Counted from the stretch's first letter, positions 37,021 to 45,541 are shown. The stretch: 64,000 nt of DNA from Paenibacillus sp. FSL H7-0326 (GCF_001955535.1 NZ_MPVN01000003.1:248001-312000), one strand, 5' to 3'. Program-made: numbers and translations. Notes: generated from the sequence alone by a model not told the origin.

Positions 37021-37491
37021 ATGAAATCCACGGACCTGATTATTATGAATTTTGAAGAAGTACGAAGAAGAAGTATGAAAGTATGGACATCCATACCTTC
37101 TGAGTATTTGAATTGGAAGCCAGATGATCAAGCAATGAGCTGCATTGAAATGATTCGTCACGTATTAGAATCGGAATATTATTACCATTTAGCCATATTA
37201 AATCGTGGAAGTTTAAAGAGCTTTGCTTCACCATTTGAGTCACAACCGTATACATCTGTGGAGAGCGAAATTGAATTCGCTAAGCCATATAGAAATGCAT
37301 TTCTCGAAACAGTCAGTTCATTTGAACAATCCGACCTGGAGGATATTAAAATTGATCGCTCAGATGTTGGGTATATAAGAACACTCGGAGATATGTTATT
37401 AAGAATTGCATATCATGAATCTGTACATACGGGTCAATTGCTTGATTACTTACGGACTGCAGAGGTTCCAAGAATAAGAATATGGGATTAA
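37021..37491 (+). CDS. DinB family protein
   Basis: A 156-residue four-helix bundle protein. MIRHVLESEYYYH near residue 45 and AYHESVHTGQLLDYL near the C terminus supply the His residues of the DinB metal site. Only distantly similar to the DinB protein at 16.6 kb. GAGGTGTTATATCTA precedes the ATG at 37021, four codons into the longest frame. A hairpin at about 37525-37556 follows. Confidence 0.85.
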   Translation: MKSTDLIIMNFEEVRRRSMKVWTSIPSEYLNWKPDDQAMSCIEMIRHVLESEYYYHLAILNRGSLKSFASPFESQPYTSVESEIEFAKPYRNAFLETVSSFEQSDLEDIKIDRSDVGYIRTLGDMLLRIAYHESVHTGQLLDYLRTAEVPRIRIWD

Positions 37492-37585
37492 TATAGAGTC
37501 GTCCATGATTGATAGATTGACGAATAGGCTGTTTCCTTAAAGAGGGACGGTCTATTTCTTTTTCCTGCAGTATCAGTCATCTACT

Positions 37586-37645
37586 TTGACAAAAATAAAG
37601 AAATGCAATACTATACTCTTAGTTAATCGTAATAATTACTAATAA
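37586..37645 (+). promoter_or_regulatory. Promoter with Zur box before the AAA+ ATPase gene
   Basis: TTGACA (37586-37591), 17 nt, TACTAT (37609-37614), then the palindrome TTAATCGTAATAATTAC plus TAATAA at 37623-37645. This matches the Zur box AAATCGTAATNATTACGATTT in all but a few outer bases. It covers the likely transcription start, so zinc-loaded Zur should repress this unit. Confidence 0.8.
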
Positions 37646-37673
37646 ACGAAAGTATATATGACAGGAGAATACC

Positions 37674-38489
37674 ATGGGTCAACAGAAAAACAAATCAAAG
37701 ATGCTGCCAAAATCAAAGGGAATCGATGCCGCATCCGTATATAGTCCAGCTGAGTGCAGAAGAAAGGTAAAGCATATCGTACTGAACGAAGCGAATGCCA
37801 AGATTGTTGAGGAGTTTTTGCAGATTCAACAAATGCAGGATAAATTTGAAGCTGCTGATGTACCGATGCCGAATAAGATCGTCATGTTCGGACCTCCGGG
37901 TACAGGTAAAACGCTGACTGCTTTTTATATTGCTGAACGATTGAATCTGCCGCTCATCATGGTTCGCTTGGATGCGATCATTCACAGTCATTTGGGGGAG
38001 ACAGGCAGTAATTTGCGAAAAATATTTGAGTATGCCAAATCTACTTCATGTGTGCTGTTCTTGGATGAGGTGGATGCTATCGCCAGGGCCAGAGATTCAA
38101 TTGATGAAGTTAAAGAGATGGCTCGCGTTGTTAATACTCTGCTCCAGTGCCTGGACGAATTTGATGGCTCCAGTATATTTGTAGCTGCCACCAATCTTCA
38201 AGCTGAACTTGATCATGCTATTTGGCGCAGATTTGATACGCGGATGCATTATGATCTGCCTGAGGAAACGGAGTGCAAGAGTTATATATCCAAGCTATTG
38301 GGGAGTGAACTCGTGGAACCGACGATAATTGATGACGCTGCTCAGTTGTTAAGAGGCTGCAGCTTTGCAGATATGGAGCAGGTGATGATCAAAGCCAGAC
38401 GCAAAGTAATCATTGAAGAGAGCAGCATGGATTACACGAAGATAAAAAATGCATTTAATGACTATTTTCCGAACACGATGGTCCAATAA
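37674..38489 (+). CDS. Zur-controlled AAA+ ATPase
   Basis: A 271-residue single-module AAA+ protein. Walker A GPPGTGKT near residue 67, Walker B VLFLDEVD near 125, sensor 1 in VAATN near 166 and the arginine-finger-like WRRFDTR near 180 are all present, so ATP hydrolysis is expected. The N-terminal 60 residues are basic and helical, probably the substrate-binding part. It is closest in type to SpoVK/YjoB-like ATPases (impression). Its Zur box and position before zinc-free ribosomal protein genes point to a job in zinc starvation, for example remodelling a zinc protein or ribosome; this is inference. Confidence 0.85.
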   Translation: MGQQKNKSKMLPKSKGIDAASVYSPAECRRKVKHIVLNEANAKIVEEFLQIQQMQDKFEAADVPMPNKIVMFGPPGTGKTLTAFYIAERLNLPLIMVRLDAIIHSHLGETGSNLRKIFEYAKSTSCVLFLDEVDAIARARDSIDEVKEMARVVNTLLQCLDEFDGSSIFVAATNLQAELDHAIWRRFDTRMHYDLPEETECKSYISKLLGSELVEPTIIDDAAQLLRGCSFADMEQVMIKARRKVIIEESSMDYTKIKNAFNDYFPNTMVQ

Positions 38490-38535
38490 AGCAAGAGTCA
38501 TAGAACTGATCAACTCTATTCTTTTTCGTCTTAGG

Positions 38536-38595
38536 TTGACAGCAGAGAAAGAATGTAATAAAGTGTTTTTAGTTAATCGTAATAATTACGAATAA
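38536..38595 (+). promoter_or_regulatory. Promoter with Zur box before rpmE2
   Basis: TTGACA (38536-38541), 17 nt, TAAAGT (38559-38564), then TTAATCGTAATAATTACG plus AATAA at 38573-38595 with a perfect CGTAATAATTACG core. It shares 19 consecutive bases with the Zur box upstream of the ATPase gene. Confidence 0.85.
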
Positions 38596-38626
38596 ATAAC
38601 AACAGGCAAAGAAAGAGAGGATCATG

Positions 38627-38875
38627 ATGCAAAAAGGAATCCACCCAAACTACCAAACGGTCATTTTCTTGGATGCAAGTGCAGACTACAAGTTTCTCAG
38701 TGGCTCTACGAAGACTTCATCAGAGTTCATGGAATGGGAGGACGGTAACAGCTATCCCGTCATTCGTGTAGATTCCAGCTCAGCGTCCCATCCGTTCTTC
38801 ACCGGAAGACAAAAGAATACGGAAATTGGCGGGCGTGTTGATAAGTTCAAACAGAGACTTAAGCATAAGAAGTAA
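38627..38875 (+). CDS. rpmE2: 50S ribosomal protein L31 type B (zinc-independent)
   Basis: An 82-residue L31 paralogue starting [16 protein letters not shown], with [10 protein letters not shown] typical of type B. It contains no Cys, so it lacks the C-x-x-C zinc site of type A. Under zinc starvation it replaces zinc-bearing L31 on ribosomes and so releases zinc. AGAGAGG lies 6 nt before the second of two adjacent ATG codons, and family alignment also favours that start. Zur box upstream. First of three ribosomal protein genes in a probable operon. Confidence 0.95.
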   Translation: MQKGIHPNYQTVIFLDASADYKFLSGSTKTSSEFMEWEDGNSYPVIRVDSSSASHPFFTGRQKNTEIGGRVDKFKQRLKHKK

Positions 38876-38904
38876 AAATTTATTAGAAAGGGACGTGAAA
38901 CGCA

Positions 38905-39054
38905 ATGAGAGTAATTGTGACTTTGGCTTGTACTGAAACAGGTGATCGGAATTATACTACGACGAAGAACAAACGGAATCACCCTGAAAGATTAGAAATG
39001 AAAAAATACAGCCCGAGATTAAAAAGATATACGCTGCATCGTGAAACTCGTTAA
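38905..39054 (+). CDS. rpmG: 50S ribosomal protein L33 (zinc-independent)
   Basis: A 49-residue L33 beginning [20 protein letters not shown] and ending HRETR. Zinc-binding L33 has two C-x-x-C pairs; here only one Cys remains (residue 9), and the second pair is replaced by Ser and Leu in the KYSPRLKRY stretch, so this is the C-minus form. AAAGGGACGTGAAACGCA precedes the ATG. It lies 29 nt after rpmE2 and shares its Zur control. Confidence 0.94.
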   Translation: MRVIVTLACTETGDRNYTTTKNKRNHPERLEMKKYSPRLKRYTLHRETR

Positions 39055-39118
39055 TTCTAAGAATTGCAATATGTCTGATATAGGGTGTTGAATAAAAGTT
39101 CGAAAGAAGGTTGTTTCG

Positions 39119-39388
39119 TTGGCAAAGAAATCCAAAGTAGTGAAGGAACTAAAGAGACAGCAAATGGTTCAAAAATATGCGGATAAACGCAGGGAGTTAA
39201 AAGAAAAGGGAGATTATGAAGCGCTGCAGAAGCTGCCGAGAGATTCTTCACCAACAAGGCTCCATAATCGTTGTGCAGTCAGCGGAAGACCACGTGGATA
39301 TATTAGTAAATTTGGTGTGTCCCGAATTGTATTCCGAGAACTGGCGCACAAGGGTCAGATCCCTGGAGTAAAGAAATCCAGCTGGTAA
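39119..39388 (+). CDS. rpsN: 30S ribosomal protein S14 (zinc-independent form)
   Basis: An 89-residue S14 of the long C-minus type (B. subtilis RpsN2/YhzA), starting [20 protein letters not shown] and containing [17 protein letters not shown]. The short zinc-bearing S14 has four Cys; this one has a single Cys. TTG start, with GAAGG 8-9 nt upstream. Third ribosomal gene of the Zur-controlled set, followed by a terminator. It allows new 30S subunits to be built without zinc. Confidence 0.95.
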   Translation: MAKKSKVVKELKRQQMVQKYADKRRELKEKGDYEALQKLPRDSSPTRLHNRCAVSGRPRGYISKFGVSRIVFRELAHKGQIPGVKKSSW

Positions 39389-39406
39389 CCTTGTAATGGA
39401 TACTCT

Positions 39407-39440
39407 ATAAGGCTTCCTTACTTATATGGAAGCCTTATTG
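39407..39440 (+). terminator. Rho-independent terminator after rpsN
   Basis: ATAAGGCTTCC pairs perfectly with GGAAGCCTTAT across a 10-nt loop, followed by TG. The T-run is short, so some read-through into the GTPase gene is possible. Confidence 0.65.
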
Positions 39441-39515
39441 TACTAAGTGTTGATTTTAATACTTCCGTCTATTTGTTATTCAATCCAGAAATTACATTTG
39501 AAAGGGAGCTGTACA

Positions 39516-40721
39516 ATGGATCTGCAAAACGCTGCGAACGATGGCAGAATACCCGTCACTGTACTAAGTGGTTACTTAGGTGCTGGAAAGACAACGATCA
39601 TGAATCATGTGCTAAACAATCGAGAGGGTCTTAGAGTAGCAGTCATCGTTAATGACTTGGGCGAGGTCAATATCGATGCTGATTTGATACGAGATGGAGG
39701 CGGCTTATCTCGAACAGATGAGAAATTGGTTGAGATGTCTAATGGCTGTATCTGCTGTACGCTGCGTGAAGATCTTCTTGTCGAAGTGGAACGACTTGCT
39801 AAGGAACAAAAGTTTGATTACATATTAATAGAATCAACCGGGATCGGAGAGCCCGTACCCGTAGCTCAAACCTTCAGCTATGTAGATGAAGAGAACGGCA
39901 TAGATCTAACTAAATATACTCGCCTTGATACGATGGTTACGGTGGTGGATGCTGCACAGTTCTGGATCGATTTTAATTCTAAAGAATCTTTAAAAGACCG
40001 CGGTCAGGCAGTCGGTGAAGAAGATCAACGTGGGATTGTACACTTATTAACGGATCAGGTCGAATTCTGTGACGTACTGATCCTTAATAAGATAGATCTT
40101 ATTACAGAAGAAGAATTGATTCGTCTTGAGAAGGCATTAACTGCCTTACAGCCCGAGGCGAAGCTGATTCATGCAGTACAAGGACGTGTAGATCCACAAG
40201 ATATTCTAAATACAGGCCGCTTCAACTTCGATAAAGCAAGTCAGTCTGCAGGCTGGATTAAAGAAATGTTAAAGGAAGAACACGTACCAGAGACAGAAGA
40301 ATATGGAATTCACTCCTTTGTGTATAAACGCAAGTTACCCTTTCATCCGGAAAGGCTGCTCCGCTGGATATCTAAATATCCTTCGACGATTGTTCGATCC
40401 AAGGGACTGATGTGGCTCGCTACCCGCAATAATCTAGCCTTATCATTTAGTCATGCGGGGACATCGAAACAGCTCTCTCCAGCAGGAGTGTGGATTGCTT
40501 CACTGAGCCAGGAAGAAATTGACTTTCATTTCAATGGGAGGATCCCGGATATTCCCGACTGGGATGATGTGTGGGGAGACCGGATTACTAAGATGGTGTT
40601 CATTGGAATTGATATGAATCGCACCGAAATTGAGGAGAGTCTTGATGCAGCACTATTAACTGAAGCTGAGCTTCTCTCTAATTGGAGAGAATTCAAGGAT
40701 CCATTTCCTAAGTTCCAATAA
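39516..40721 (+). CDS. COG0523 (CobW-like) GTPase, ZagA/YciC type zinc metallochaperone
   Basis: A 401-residue G3E GTPase. Walker A is SGYLGAGKTT, the C-x-C-C metal motif is in SNGCICCTLRED near residue 68, and the guanine-specificity motif is in ILNKIDL near 190. The C-terminal CobW domain covers about 265-380. In B. subtilis, YciC/ZagA is strongly Zur-regulated and delivers zinc to folate synthesis enzymes. The start at 39516 has AAAGGGAG 7 nt upstream, 23 codons inside the longest frame. I see no separate Zur box in the 127 nt before it, so it may depend on upstream promoters. Confidence 0.92.
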   Translation: MDLQNAANDGRIPVTVLSGYLGAGKTTIMNHVLNNREGLRVAVIVNDLGEVNIDADLIRDGGGLSRTDEKLVEMSNGCICCTLREDLLVEVERLAKEQKFDYILIESTGIGEPVPVAQTFSYVDEENGIDLTKYTRLDTMVTVVDAAQFWIDFNSKESLKDRGQAVGEEDQRGIVHLLTDQVEFCDVLILNKIDLITEEELIRLEKALTALQPEAKLIHAVQGRVDPQDILNTGRFNFDKASQSAGWIKEMLKEEHVPETEEYGIHSFVYKRKLPFHPERLLRWISKYPSTIVRSKGLMWLATRNNLALSFSHAGTSKQLSPAGVWIASLSQEEIDFHFNGRIPDIPDWDDVWGDRITKMVFIGIDMNRTEIEESLDAALLTEAELLSNWREFKDPFPKFQ

Positions 40722-40767
40722 ACACATTACTATTTCTATCCAATGATATCTAGCGAATACTAATAGC

Positions 40768-40808
40768 GAAGTCCTTGAGAGCAAGCTTACTCAGGGACTT
40801 CTTTTTTA
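40768..40808 (+). terminator. Rho-independent terminator
   Basis: GAAGTCCTTGAG pairs with CTCAGGGACTTC (one G-U) across a 10-nt loop, followed by six T. It closes the zinc cluster. Confidence 0.9.
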
Positions 40809-40934
40809 TGGAATGAAAGCTCCCCTCATCGTTGTATCGTCTATATCTAAAATAGTAACTTATTATATAGCTGCACATTATACATTTAGGATACAATAAC
40901 TTTACAACAATACATGCAAACAGAAGGAGTAGAT

Positions 40935-41459
40935 ATGAGCAGCATCAATGTACCGAAGGCCTACGTGATACACAAGATCGAAGCAAAGCCTTATGATCAA
41001 GTTATTGCATTTGTCATAAAAATGAGGAAGGAAGTATTTCCTATGCTGTCATCGGAACAGCTTCCACAGGATTTGGATCAATTTGAGCAGCATTATGTGC
41101 TGAGAAAGAATGCCGCATTTTTTGCTGCTACAGCTGAGGACGGTTCTGTGCTGGGTACGATTGGAATCTGTCCCTACGATGGGAGACTTAAGCAGATCGA
41201 AGGAAGGTATGACTTATCTACAACCGCTGAAGTCGTCAAGTGTTACACGGACTCCACTTGTCGCCGTTCAGGCATTGGTACGGCGTTATTCGAAGCAGCG
41301 GCCTCTTTTAGCCGGGATGCCGGTTATGAAACGTTATATTTGCATACGCATGCTTTCTTACCAGGCGCCATACCTTTTTGGACAGCAAAAGGCTTCAAGG
41401 ACAGATTGGCTGAAGATGATCCTGTATGGCAGACGCTGCATATGGATATGACATTATGA
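40935..41459 (+). CDS. GNAT family N-acetyltransferase
   Basis: A 174-residue protein. The acetyl-CoA-binding motif A is visible as STCRRSGIGTALFEAAASFS (Arg-x-x-Gly-x-Gly shape), preceded by a strand pair with TAEVVKCYTD and followed by YETLYLHTHAFLPGAIPFW and KGFKDR. Substrate unknown. AGAAGGAGTAGAT precedes the ATG at 40935; the first ATG of the frame is upstream of this ribosome site. Monocistronic. Confidence 0.87.
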   Translation: MSSINVPKAYVIHKIEAKPYDQVIAFVIKMRKEVFPMLSSEQLPQDLDQFEQHYVLRKNAAFFAATAEDGSVLGTIGICPYDGRLKQIEGRYDLSTTAEVVKCYTDSTCRRSGIGTALFEAAASFSRDAGYETLYLHTHAFLPGAIPFWTAKGFKDRLAEDDPVWQTLHMDMTL

Positions 41460-41587
41460 AGGACGATTAAACCTGTGCAGTAAGGATATATGACAGGCAA
41501 ATAAGCGCATTGACCTACCATCGTTCTACTTAACCTCAAACAGCATATATTTTGGAGAATAACGGCTGTGAGAGGAGGATGAATTTG

Positions 41588-42382
41588 ATGAGTGATGCGT
41601 TGTATGAGCATCGGTTTTGGCTGCAAATTCTTGGTGATCATTGTCGGTTTATTTTTACTGCGCTTTCACCTAAGGAAAAAGAGGAAGTCGCCACCGCTGA
41701 ACGTTTGATGAACCGATTTGATACCCTGCTCAATGAAGCGAGACGTTCGGATGCATCGACAAATATATCAAATCTGACCTATGAAGCTCATCGAGCCACA
41801 GAAGAACTTCGAAACTTCAAATTATATTTGCTGGAACGTCAGCTTATGGGTAAGGTAGATATCCTTCTGACGCCTTCCTTCATTAATCATATGGTTAACG
41901 AATTAGAGGAGTATCAGCGGATATTAAAAGCGCTGCTTGAAGGGCAAGATGTCCCCGTATTTCATCCACTCCATTATGATATGCTATGGCTGCAGGATGC
42001 ATATGGCCATGCAGCCAGTCTGGCTGCTGATTTGGATTTTGCTGAAATGCAGCTTATTGAGAAAAGTAATGCATTTCAGAACAATTTCAAAGGATTTTAC
42101 CTCAAGTCAGTGGAAATGGCAGGATATTTACGTACGCATTTAAAAGGCTTTCCTGCACTCACAAAATTTCATGCGGATGTAGACCTTGAAATGAAAGTAT
42201 TCATGCACTTTCTGGCAGAACTTGAGGAATTGGAGCTGCGCGGTGAAGTGTTGGATCGAATCAATCCGTTAATGCCAGATCATATGTATCGAGAAGAATG
42301 TTATTATTTATCGAAGCTGGCTGCACTGGGTGAAATACAAAGCCCTAATTGCGATCCAACCAAGCCAAGAGTTTCTAACTAA
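41588..42382 (+). CDS. DUF2935 domain protein (ferritin-like helical fold)
   Basis: A 264-residue all-helical protein. The N terminus SDALYEHRFWLQILGDHCRF, with His and Glu, and a second similar segment around RQLMGKVDILLTPSFINHM, match the duplicated DUF2935 family common in Bacilli (recalled). The paired Glu/His helices suggest a metal-binding bundle. Function is unknown. GAGGAGG lies 9 nt before the ATG at 41588, making it preferable to upstream in-frame ATGs. Confidence 0.8.
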   Translation: MSDALYEHRFWLQILGDHCRFIFTALSPKEKEEVATAERLMNRFDTLLNEARRSDASTNISNLTYEAHRATEELRNFKLYLLERQLMGKVDILLTPSFINHMVNELEEYQRILKALLEGQDVPVFHPLHYDMLWLQDAYGHAASLAADLDFAEMQLIEKSNAFQNNFKGFYLKSVEMAGYLRTHLKGFPALTKFHADVDLEMKVFMHFLAELEELELRGEVLDRINPLMPDHMYREECYYLSKLAALGEIQSPNCDPTKPRVSN

Positions 42383-42393
42383 GTGAACTTAAA

Positions 42394-42432
42394 AAGGATG
42401 ACTTCTGATTTCATCGGAGGTTGTCTTTTTTT
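42394..42432 (+). terminator. Rho-independent terminator
   Basis: AAGGATGACTTCTGAT pairs with ATCGGAGGTTGTCTT using several G-U pairs around a tiny loop, followed by seven T. Confidence 0.7.
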
Positions 42433-42568
42433 AATTCGAATAAACTGGATTTATATAACTAATATTGTTTCCTTGCCCTCTTTTATCATTATGTTTATCC
42501 CTGTTGAGAAATGGCCGCAAGAATCCTATGCCATTTTGTGGGCTTAAGACTTTAACGGCCGGATATTC

Positions 42569-43024
42569 TTAATATTCTTTCTTCCTACGATTACGAAACA
42601 AACGAACAACCAAGACGATTACGATAATCCATAATGCAAAACTGAGCAAAGAGAGCACGGGTGCGCCCAAGGAGAAGCCTGCAAACGGATTAAACAATGA
42701 TCCTATAATGGTACCTAATGCCAACCCGCCGAATAGGCCGCCAAGACCGCCAAATCCAGTTCCTCGTGTAGGCGTCGTTCTGGGTTGGGAAGGATTGTTC
42801 ACATTATTATCCTGTCTTCCCTGATTTGTGCGATTCGGGTTACGAATTCCGGGATTATAGCTGCGTCTTGGTGAACGAAAACTGCCCCGTCGAAAAGGTT
42901 CAACAGTTCCGCTTTGTTCCATTTGATAGGATTCCTCAGGTGGATCGGGTGTGGCGCTAATCTCAGCTACAGAAAATCCATTCATTATGATCAAGATAAG
43001 GAGTACGATCATCCATTTTCTCAT
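42569..43024 (-). CDS. Exported or membrane protein with Gly-rich hairpin
   Basis: A 151-residue protein. It has a signal peptide or anchor (residues 4-22), a polar Arg/Asn/Pro-rich region with two RxxSF/RS runs (FRRGSFRSPRRSYNPG), a Gly/Phe-rich hydrophobic stretch (about 90-118) and a C-terminal membrane helix (about 120-143) ending FRNRRKKEY. The architecture recalls small Tim44-like or DUF membrane proteins of Bacilli, but I cannot name the family. CATATGTTTATCACCTCACC on the plus strand gives a GGTGAGGTGATAAAC ribosome site for the ATG. Confidence 0.65.
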   Translation of the reverse strand: MRKWMIVLLILIIMNGFSVAEISATPDPPEESYQMEQSGTVEPFRRGSFRSPRRSYNPGIRNPNRTNQGRQDNNVNNPSQPRTTPTRGTGFGGLGGLFGGLALGTIIGSLFNPFAGFSLGAPVLSLLSFALWIIVIVLVVRLFRNRRKKEY

Positions 43025-43182
43025 ATGTTTATCACCTCACCCGTAGTTTACCCTTAATGCCATAGAACATTCGAAATGAAAGAAGTGAGTAACATACCGA
43101 AATTTGGTAAGGATTCTCGAAAAGTAACGCAAAAAGAGTGGAAGAGCTTCGGGAGACAAAGCGACTAAGAAGTATCGAACAG

Positions 43183-43210
43183 GCTGATCTTAGGATCGGC
43201 TCCTTTTTTG
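43183..43210 (+). terminator. Terminator-like hairpin in the leader of the sigma factor gene
   Basis: GCTGATC pairs with GATCGGC (one G-U) around TTAG and is followed by six T. The gene upstream on this strand already has its own terminator at 42.4 kb, so this one may be an attenuator in the sigma gene leader, or a remnant. Confidence 0.55.
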
Positions 43211-43278
43211 TTGTTTTTTTGCTTAAAATGAACTTTTATAGCGATATAAATCTCTTATTTATGAAAAGGGGGGAGTCT

Positions 43279-43896
43279 ATGAACATAAGCCGTCTTGTTA
43301 AACAAGCTCAAAAGGGGAAGAAAGAGGCTTTATTACAGCTCATCTTAGCTGATCAGGACGCTTATTACCGTCTTGCCTACAAATACATGGGAAATAAGCA
43401 TGATGCTATGGATGCAATGGAAGATATGATCGTAACTCTATATGAGAAGCTCGATCAGTTACAGAAGCGAGAAGCTTTTTACAGTTGGAGTAAAACGATA
43501 CTTGTTAATCATTGCAGATCATTACTCCGTAAAAAAGAAAAATGGATTCTCATTGATGGAGAACAGGAGTCATTCATAACGAATCTGACTGAAGACGATC
43601 CTTATCTTCAATTTGAATCTGAAATGGACATGAGCATGCTTCTGTCGAAGCTCAGTCCACGTCAGCGTGAAGCGATCGAGCTTCGTTATATACATGACCT
43701 TCCTTATCAGGCCATTGCAGACATGACAGATACACCGATTGGTACGATCAAATCCAGAATCTCACAGGGGTTAGTGAAATTGAAATCAATGAACGGAGGT
43801 GATCGTTATGAGAACGATCGAGGAGAGATTACAAGAACACAAGCAGACCTCGGACAGAATACAGGCACCGTCAGAGCTGGAAAGCAGACTTCGTAA
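43279..43896 (+). CDS. ECF-type RNA polymerase sigma factor
   Basis: A 205-residue sigma-70 family protein. Region 2 (about residues 25-85) includes MDAMEDMIVTLYEKLDQL and SWSKTILVNHCRSLLRK, and region 4 (about 118-172) includes LSPRQREAIELRYIHDLPYQ followed by a helix-turn-helix with GTIKSRISQGLVKLK. AAGGGGGGAGTCT precedes the ATG at 43279; longer frames run back through a terminator hairpin and are unlikely. The last 30 residues overlap the anti-sigma gene in another frame and look unconstrained. It directs polymerase to a small regulon, usually including its own operon. Confidence 0.88.
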   Translation: MNISRLVKQAQKGKKEALLQLILADQDAYYRLAYKYMGNKHDAMDAMEDMIVTLYEKLDQLQKREAFYSWSKTILVNHCRSLLRKKEKWILIDGEQESFITNLTEDDPYLQFESEMDMSMLLSKLSPRQREAIELRYIHDLPYQAIADMTDTPIGTIKSRISQGLVKLKSMNGGDRYENDRGEITRTQADLGQNTGTVRAGKQTS

Positions 43897-45112
43897 TGCA
43901 CTAGACCGTGTACCGAATAAAAAGAAGAAAAACGAAGCTGTACTGTGGTTTGGGCTATCCGCTGCCGCCTTAGTGTTCATGATTGGAACCTATCAATATC
44001 CGGCATTAACTTATTACGGAAACAAAATATTGAATATGGAGCTGAACGCATCCAGCTTCTCAGAAGCTGCCGAAGAGGGATACGGGCAGCTTGTAAACAA
44101 GAGTATAACTCTAGATGATGGTACTGTGATTACGGTTGAGAGGGTAATAGCCGATGATAATGCATTCACTATGCATTACTCTATTGATCGACCAAAGGGA
44201 GAAGAAATAAGCAGTTATTCATCCCGATACCGCGTAGAAGGCATAAAAGGGTTCATGACTGACTCAATCATTAAAGAAGGTTCTGGCGGTTATAGTGAGG
44301 ATACAGGAAAATTCATGGGAACCTATCGATTTGAACCGATTAGTCCTTTCTCAAGAAATTTAACGGTTAATTTTTATGAATCTATGGATAATGCCAAGCC
44401 AGTGCCGTATCCAATTTCTTTTAAATTTGATGCCAGCAAAGCAATGAAGAGTTTAGTAAAAGAAAAATTCTCGGAGTCTGTTCCCATCGACCAGGGATTT
44501 ATTCATTATGAATCTATTACAGCTTCACCAAGTTCCACGGTCATTACGGGACACTTTGAATTAGATGGAGATAAAGAGCCTTGGTTTTTCGGCAGGACAC
44601 GTCTATATGTAAATGGAGTGGAAGTGGAGTCACGAGGAATGGAATCACAACTTAACACAAAAAGAGGTATTAGAGAGTTTAAGATAGGATATGATGCGTT
44701 GCCAATAGTAGAGAATATTAATAGCATAGAGTTATTAGTTGAGAATTCTAATGGTTATTATAAAATACCAGAATCCATCTCTCTTGCCTCACCATCTGAT
44801 CAATCCATTAAAGTGGGTAATGAGAAGTTATGGATTCGAAGTGTGAGCAAAACGGAAACAGGATATGATGTCGTGGTTGCCTCCAAGCAATTTACAATTC
44901 TAGAAAAGAATAATTTATTTGCAGAAGCAGGAGGGAGTCAGATTCCTGTGTCATCCATTTCTTCTCAGCGTCCTTGGGATTTGGGCAATGGCAATATTTT
45001 GTGGGAACGAACCTATTCCTTTAATACATCAGACAGACCGGAGACATTACATCTCGATGGATATCATTATATTAAGACATATAATAAGCGTGTAACCATT
45101 CCTATTGATTAA
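43808..45112 (+). CDS. DUF4179 anti-sigma factor
   Basis: A 434-residue membrane protein. A cytoplasmic N terminus (about 1-43) would hold the sigma factor, one membrane helix lies at about 46-65 (VLWFGLSAAALVFMIGTY), and an extracellular beta-rich DUF4179 domain follows. In Bacilli, such proteins are encoded directly after an ECF sigma gene and release it on an envelope signal. GGAGG lies 8 nt before the ATG at 43808. The gene starts inside the sigma gene, an 89-nt overlap, so translation is probably coupled. Confidence 0.87.
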   Translation: MRTIEERLQEHKQTSDRIQAPSELESRLRNALDRVPNKKKKNEAVLWFGLSAAALVFMIGTYQYPALTYYGNKILNMELNASSFSEAAEEGYGQLVNKSITLDDGTVITVERVIADDNAFTMHYSIDRPKGEEISSYSSRYRVEGIKGFMTDSIIKEGSGGYSEDTGKFMGTYRFEPISPFSRNLTVNFYESMDNAKPVPYPISFKFDASKAMKSLVKEKFSESVPIDQGFIHYESITASPSSTVITGHFELDGDKEPWFFGRTRLYVNGVEVESRGMESQLNTKRGIREFKIGYDALPIVENINSIELLVENSNGYYKIPESISLASPSDQSIKVGNEKLWIRSVSKTETGYDVVVASKQFTILEKNNLFAEAGGSQIPVSSISSQRPWDLGNGNILWERTYSFNTSDRPETLHLDGYHYIKTYNKRVTIPID

Positions 45113-45167
45113 AAGAAGGAAGCTGTAAGTAACCAGAAGCTAGCCGATCCAGTTATATGATGGAAAA

Positions 45168-45204
45168 GCCCACCCGATAACCAAATCGGATGGGCATATT
45201 TTTG
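45168..45204 (+). terminator. Rho-independent terminator
   Basis: GCCCACCCGAT pairs with ATCGGATGGGC (one mismatch) across a 6-nt loop, followed by a T-rich tract. It ends the sigma/anti-sigma operon. Confidence 0.8.
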
Positions 45205-45217
45205 CGACTACTACTTA

Positions 45218-45343
45218 TTAATATCCTTTAAATGCCTTTGCAATGATAACTAGCAAAATGAAGAGAACGAGGATTGCAGCAACGCTGTTTCCATCTTTAT
45301 GAGAACCACCATAAGTTCCGCCAACATATTCATATCCGCTCAT
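45218..45343 (-). CDS. YjcZ family small hydrophobic protein
   Basis: A 41-residue protein too short for usual ORF cut-offs. It begins MSGYEYVGGTYGGSHKDGNS and continues with a hydrophobic helix VAAILVLFILLVIIAKAF, ending KGY. This Gly/Tyr start plus a single membrane helix is the YjcZ-type sporulation family of Bacillales. GCAAGGAGGTGAAGTAA gives an almost perfect ribosome site before the ATG. Likely made in the forespore or mother cell and placed in the membrane. Confidence 0.85.
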   Translation of the reverse strand: MSGYEYVGGTYGGSHKDGNSVAAILVLFILLVIIAKAFKGY

Positions 45344-45541
45344 TTACTTCACCTCCTTGCTGGTCATGCTTACATTCTATGCATTTTCATATGATTTGAC
45401 TGGTTAAATGTCCTTACAGTGTAAATATCCTCAAATGTCATAGGTGGTGACAACTTCACCAATACGTGACAGTAGCCTAATTGAGCTTCACTGAATAATC
45501 TAGAACGTATGATGAATCAGGTCTAGGAAAGGATGTGGGTC

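Noticed and set aside
43138..43278. N-terminal extension of the sigma factor frame
   Set aside because: It runs through a terminator hairpin and T-run; AAGGGGGGAG before ATG 43279 gives a normal sigma start.
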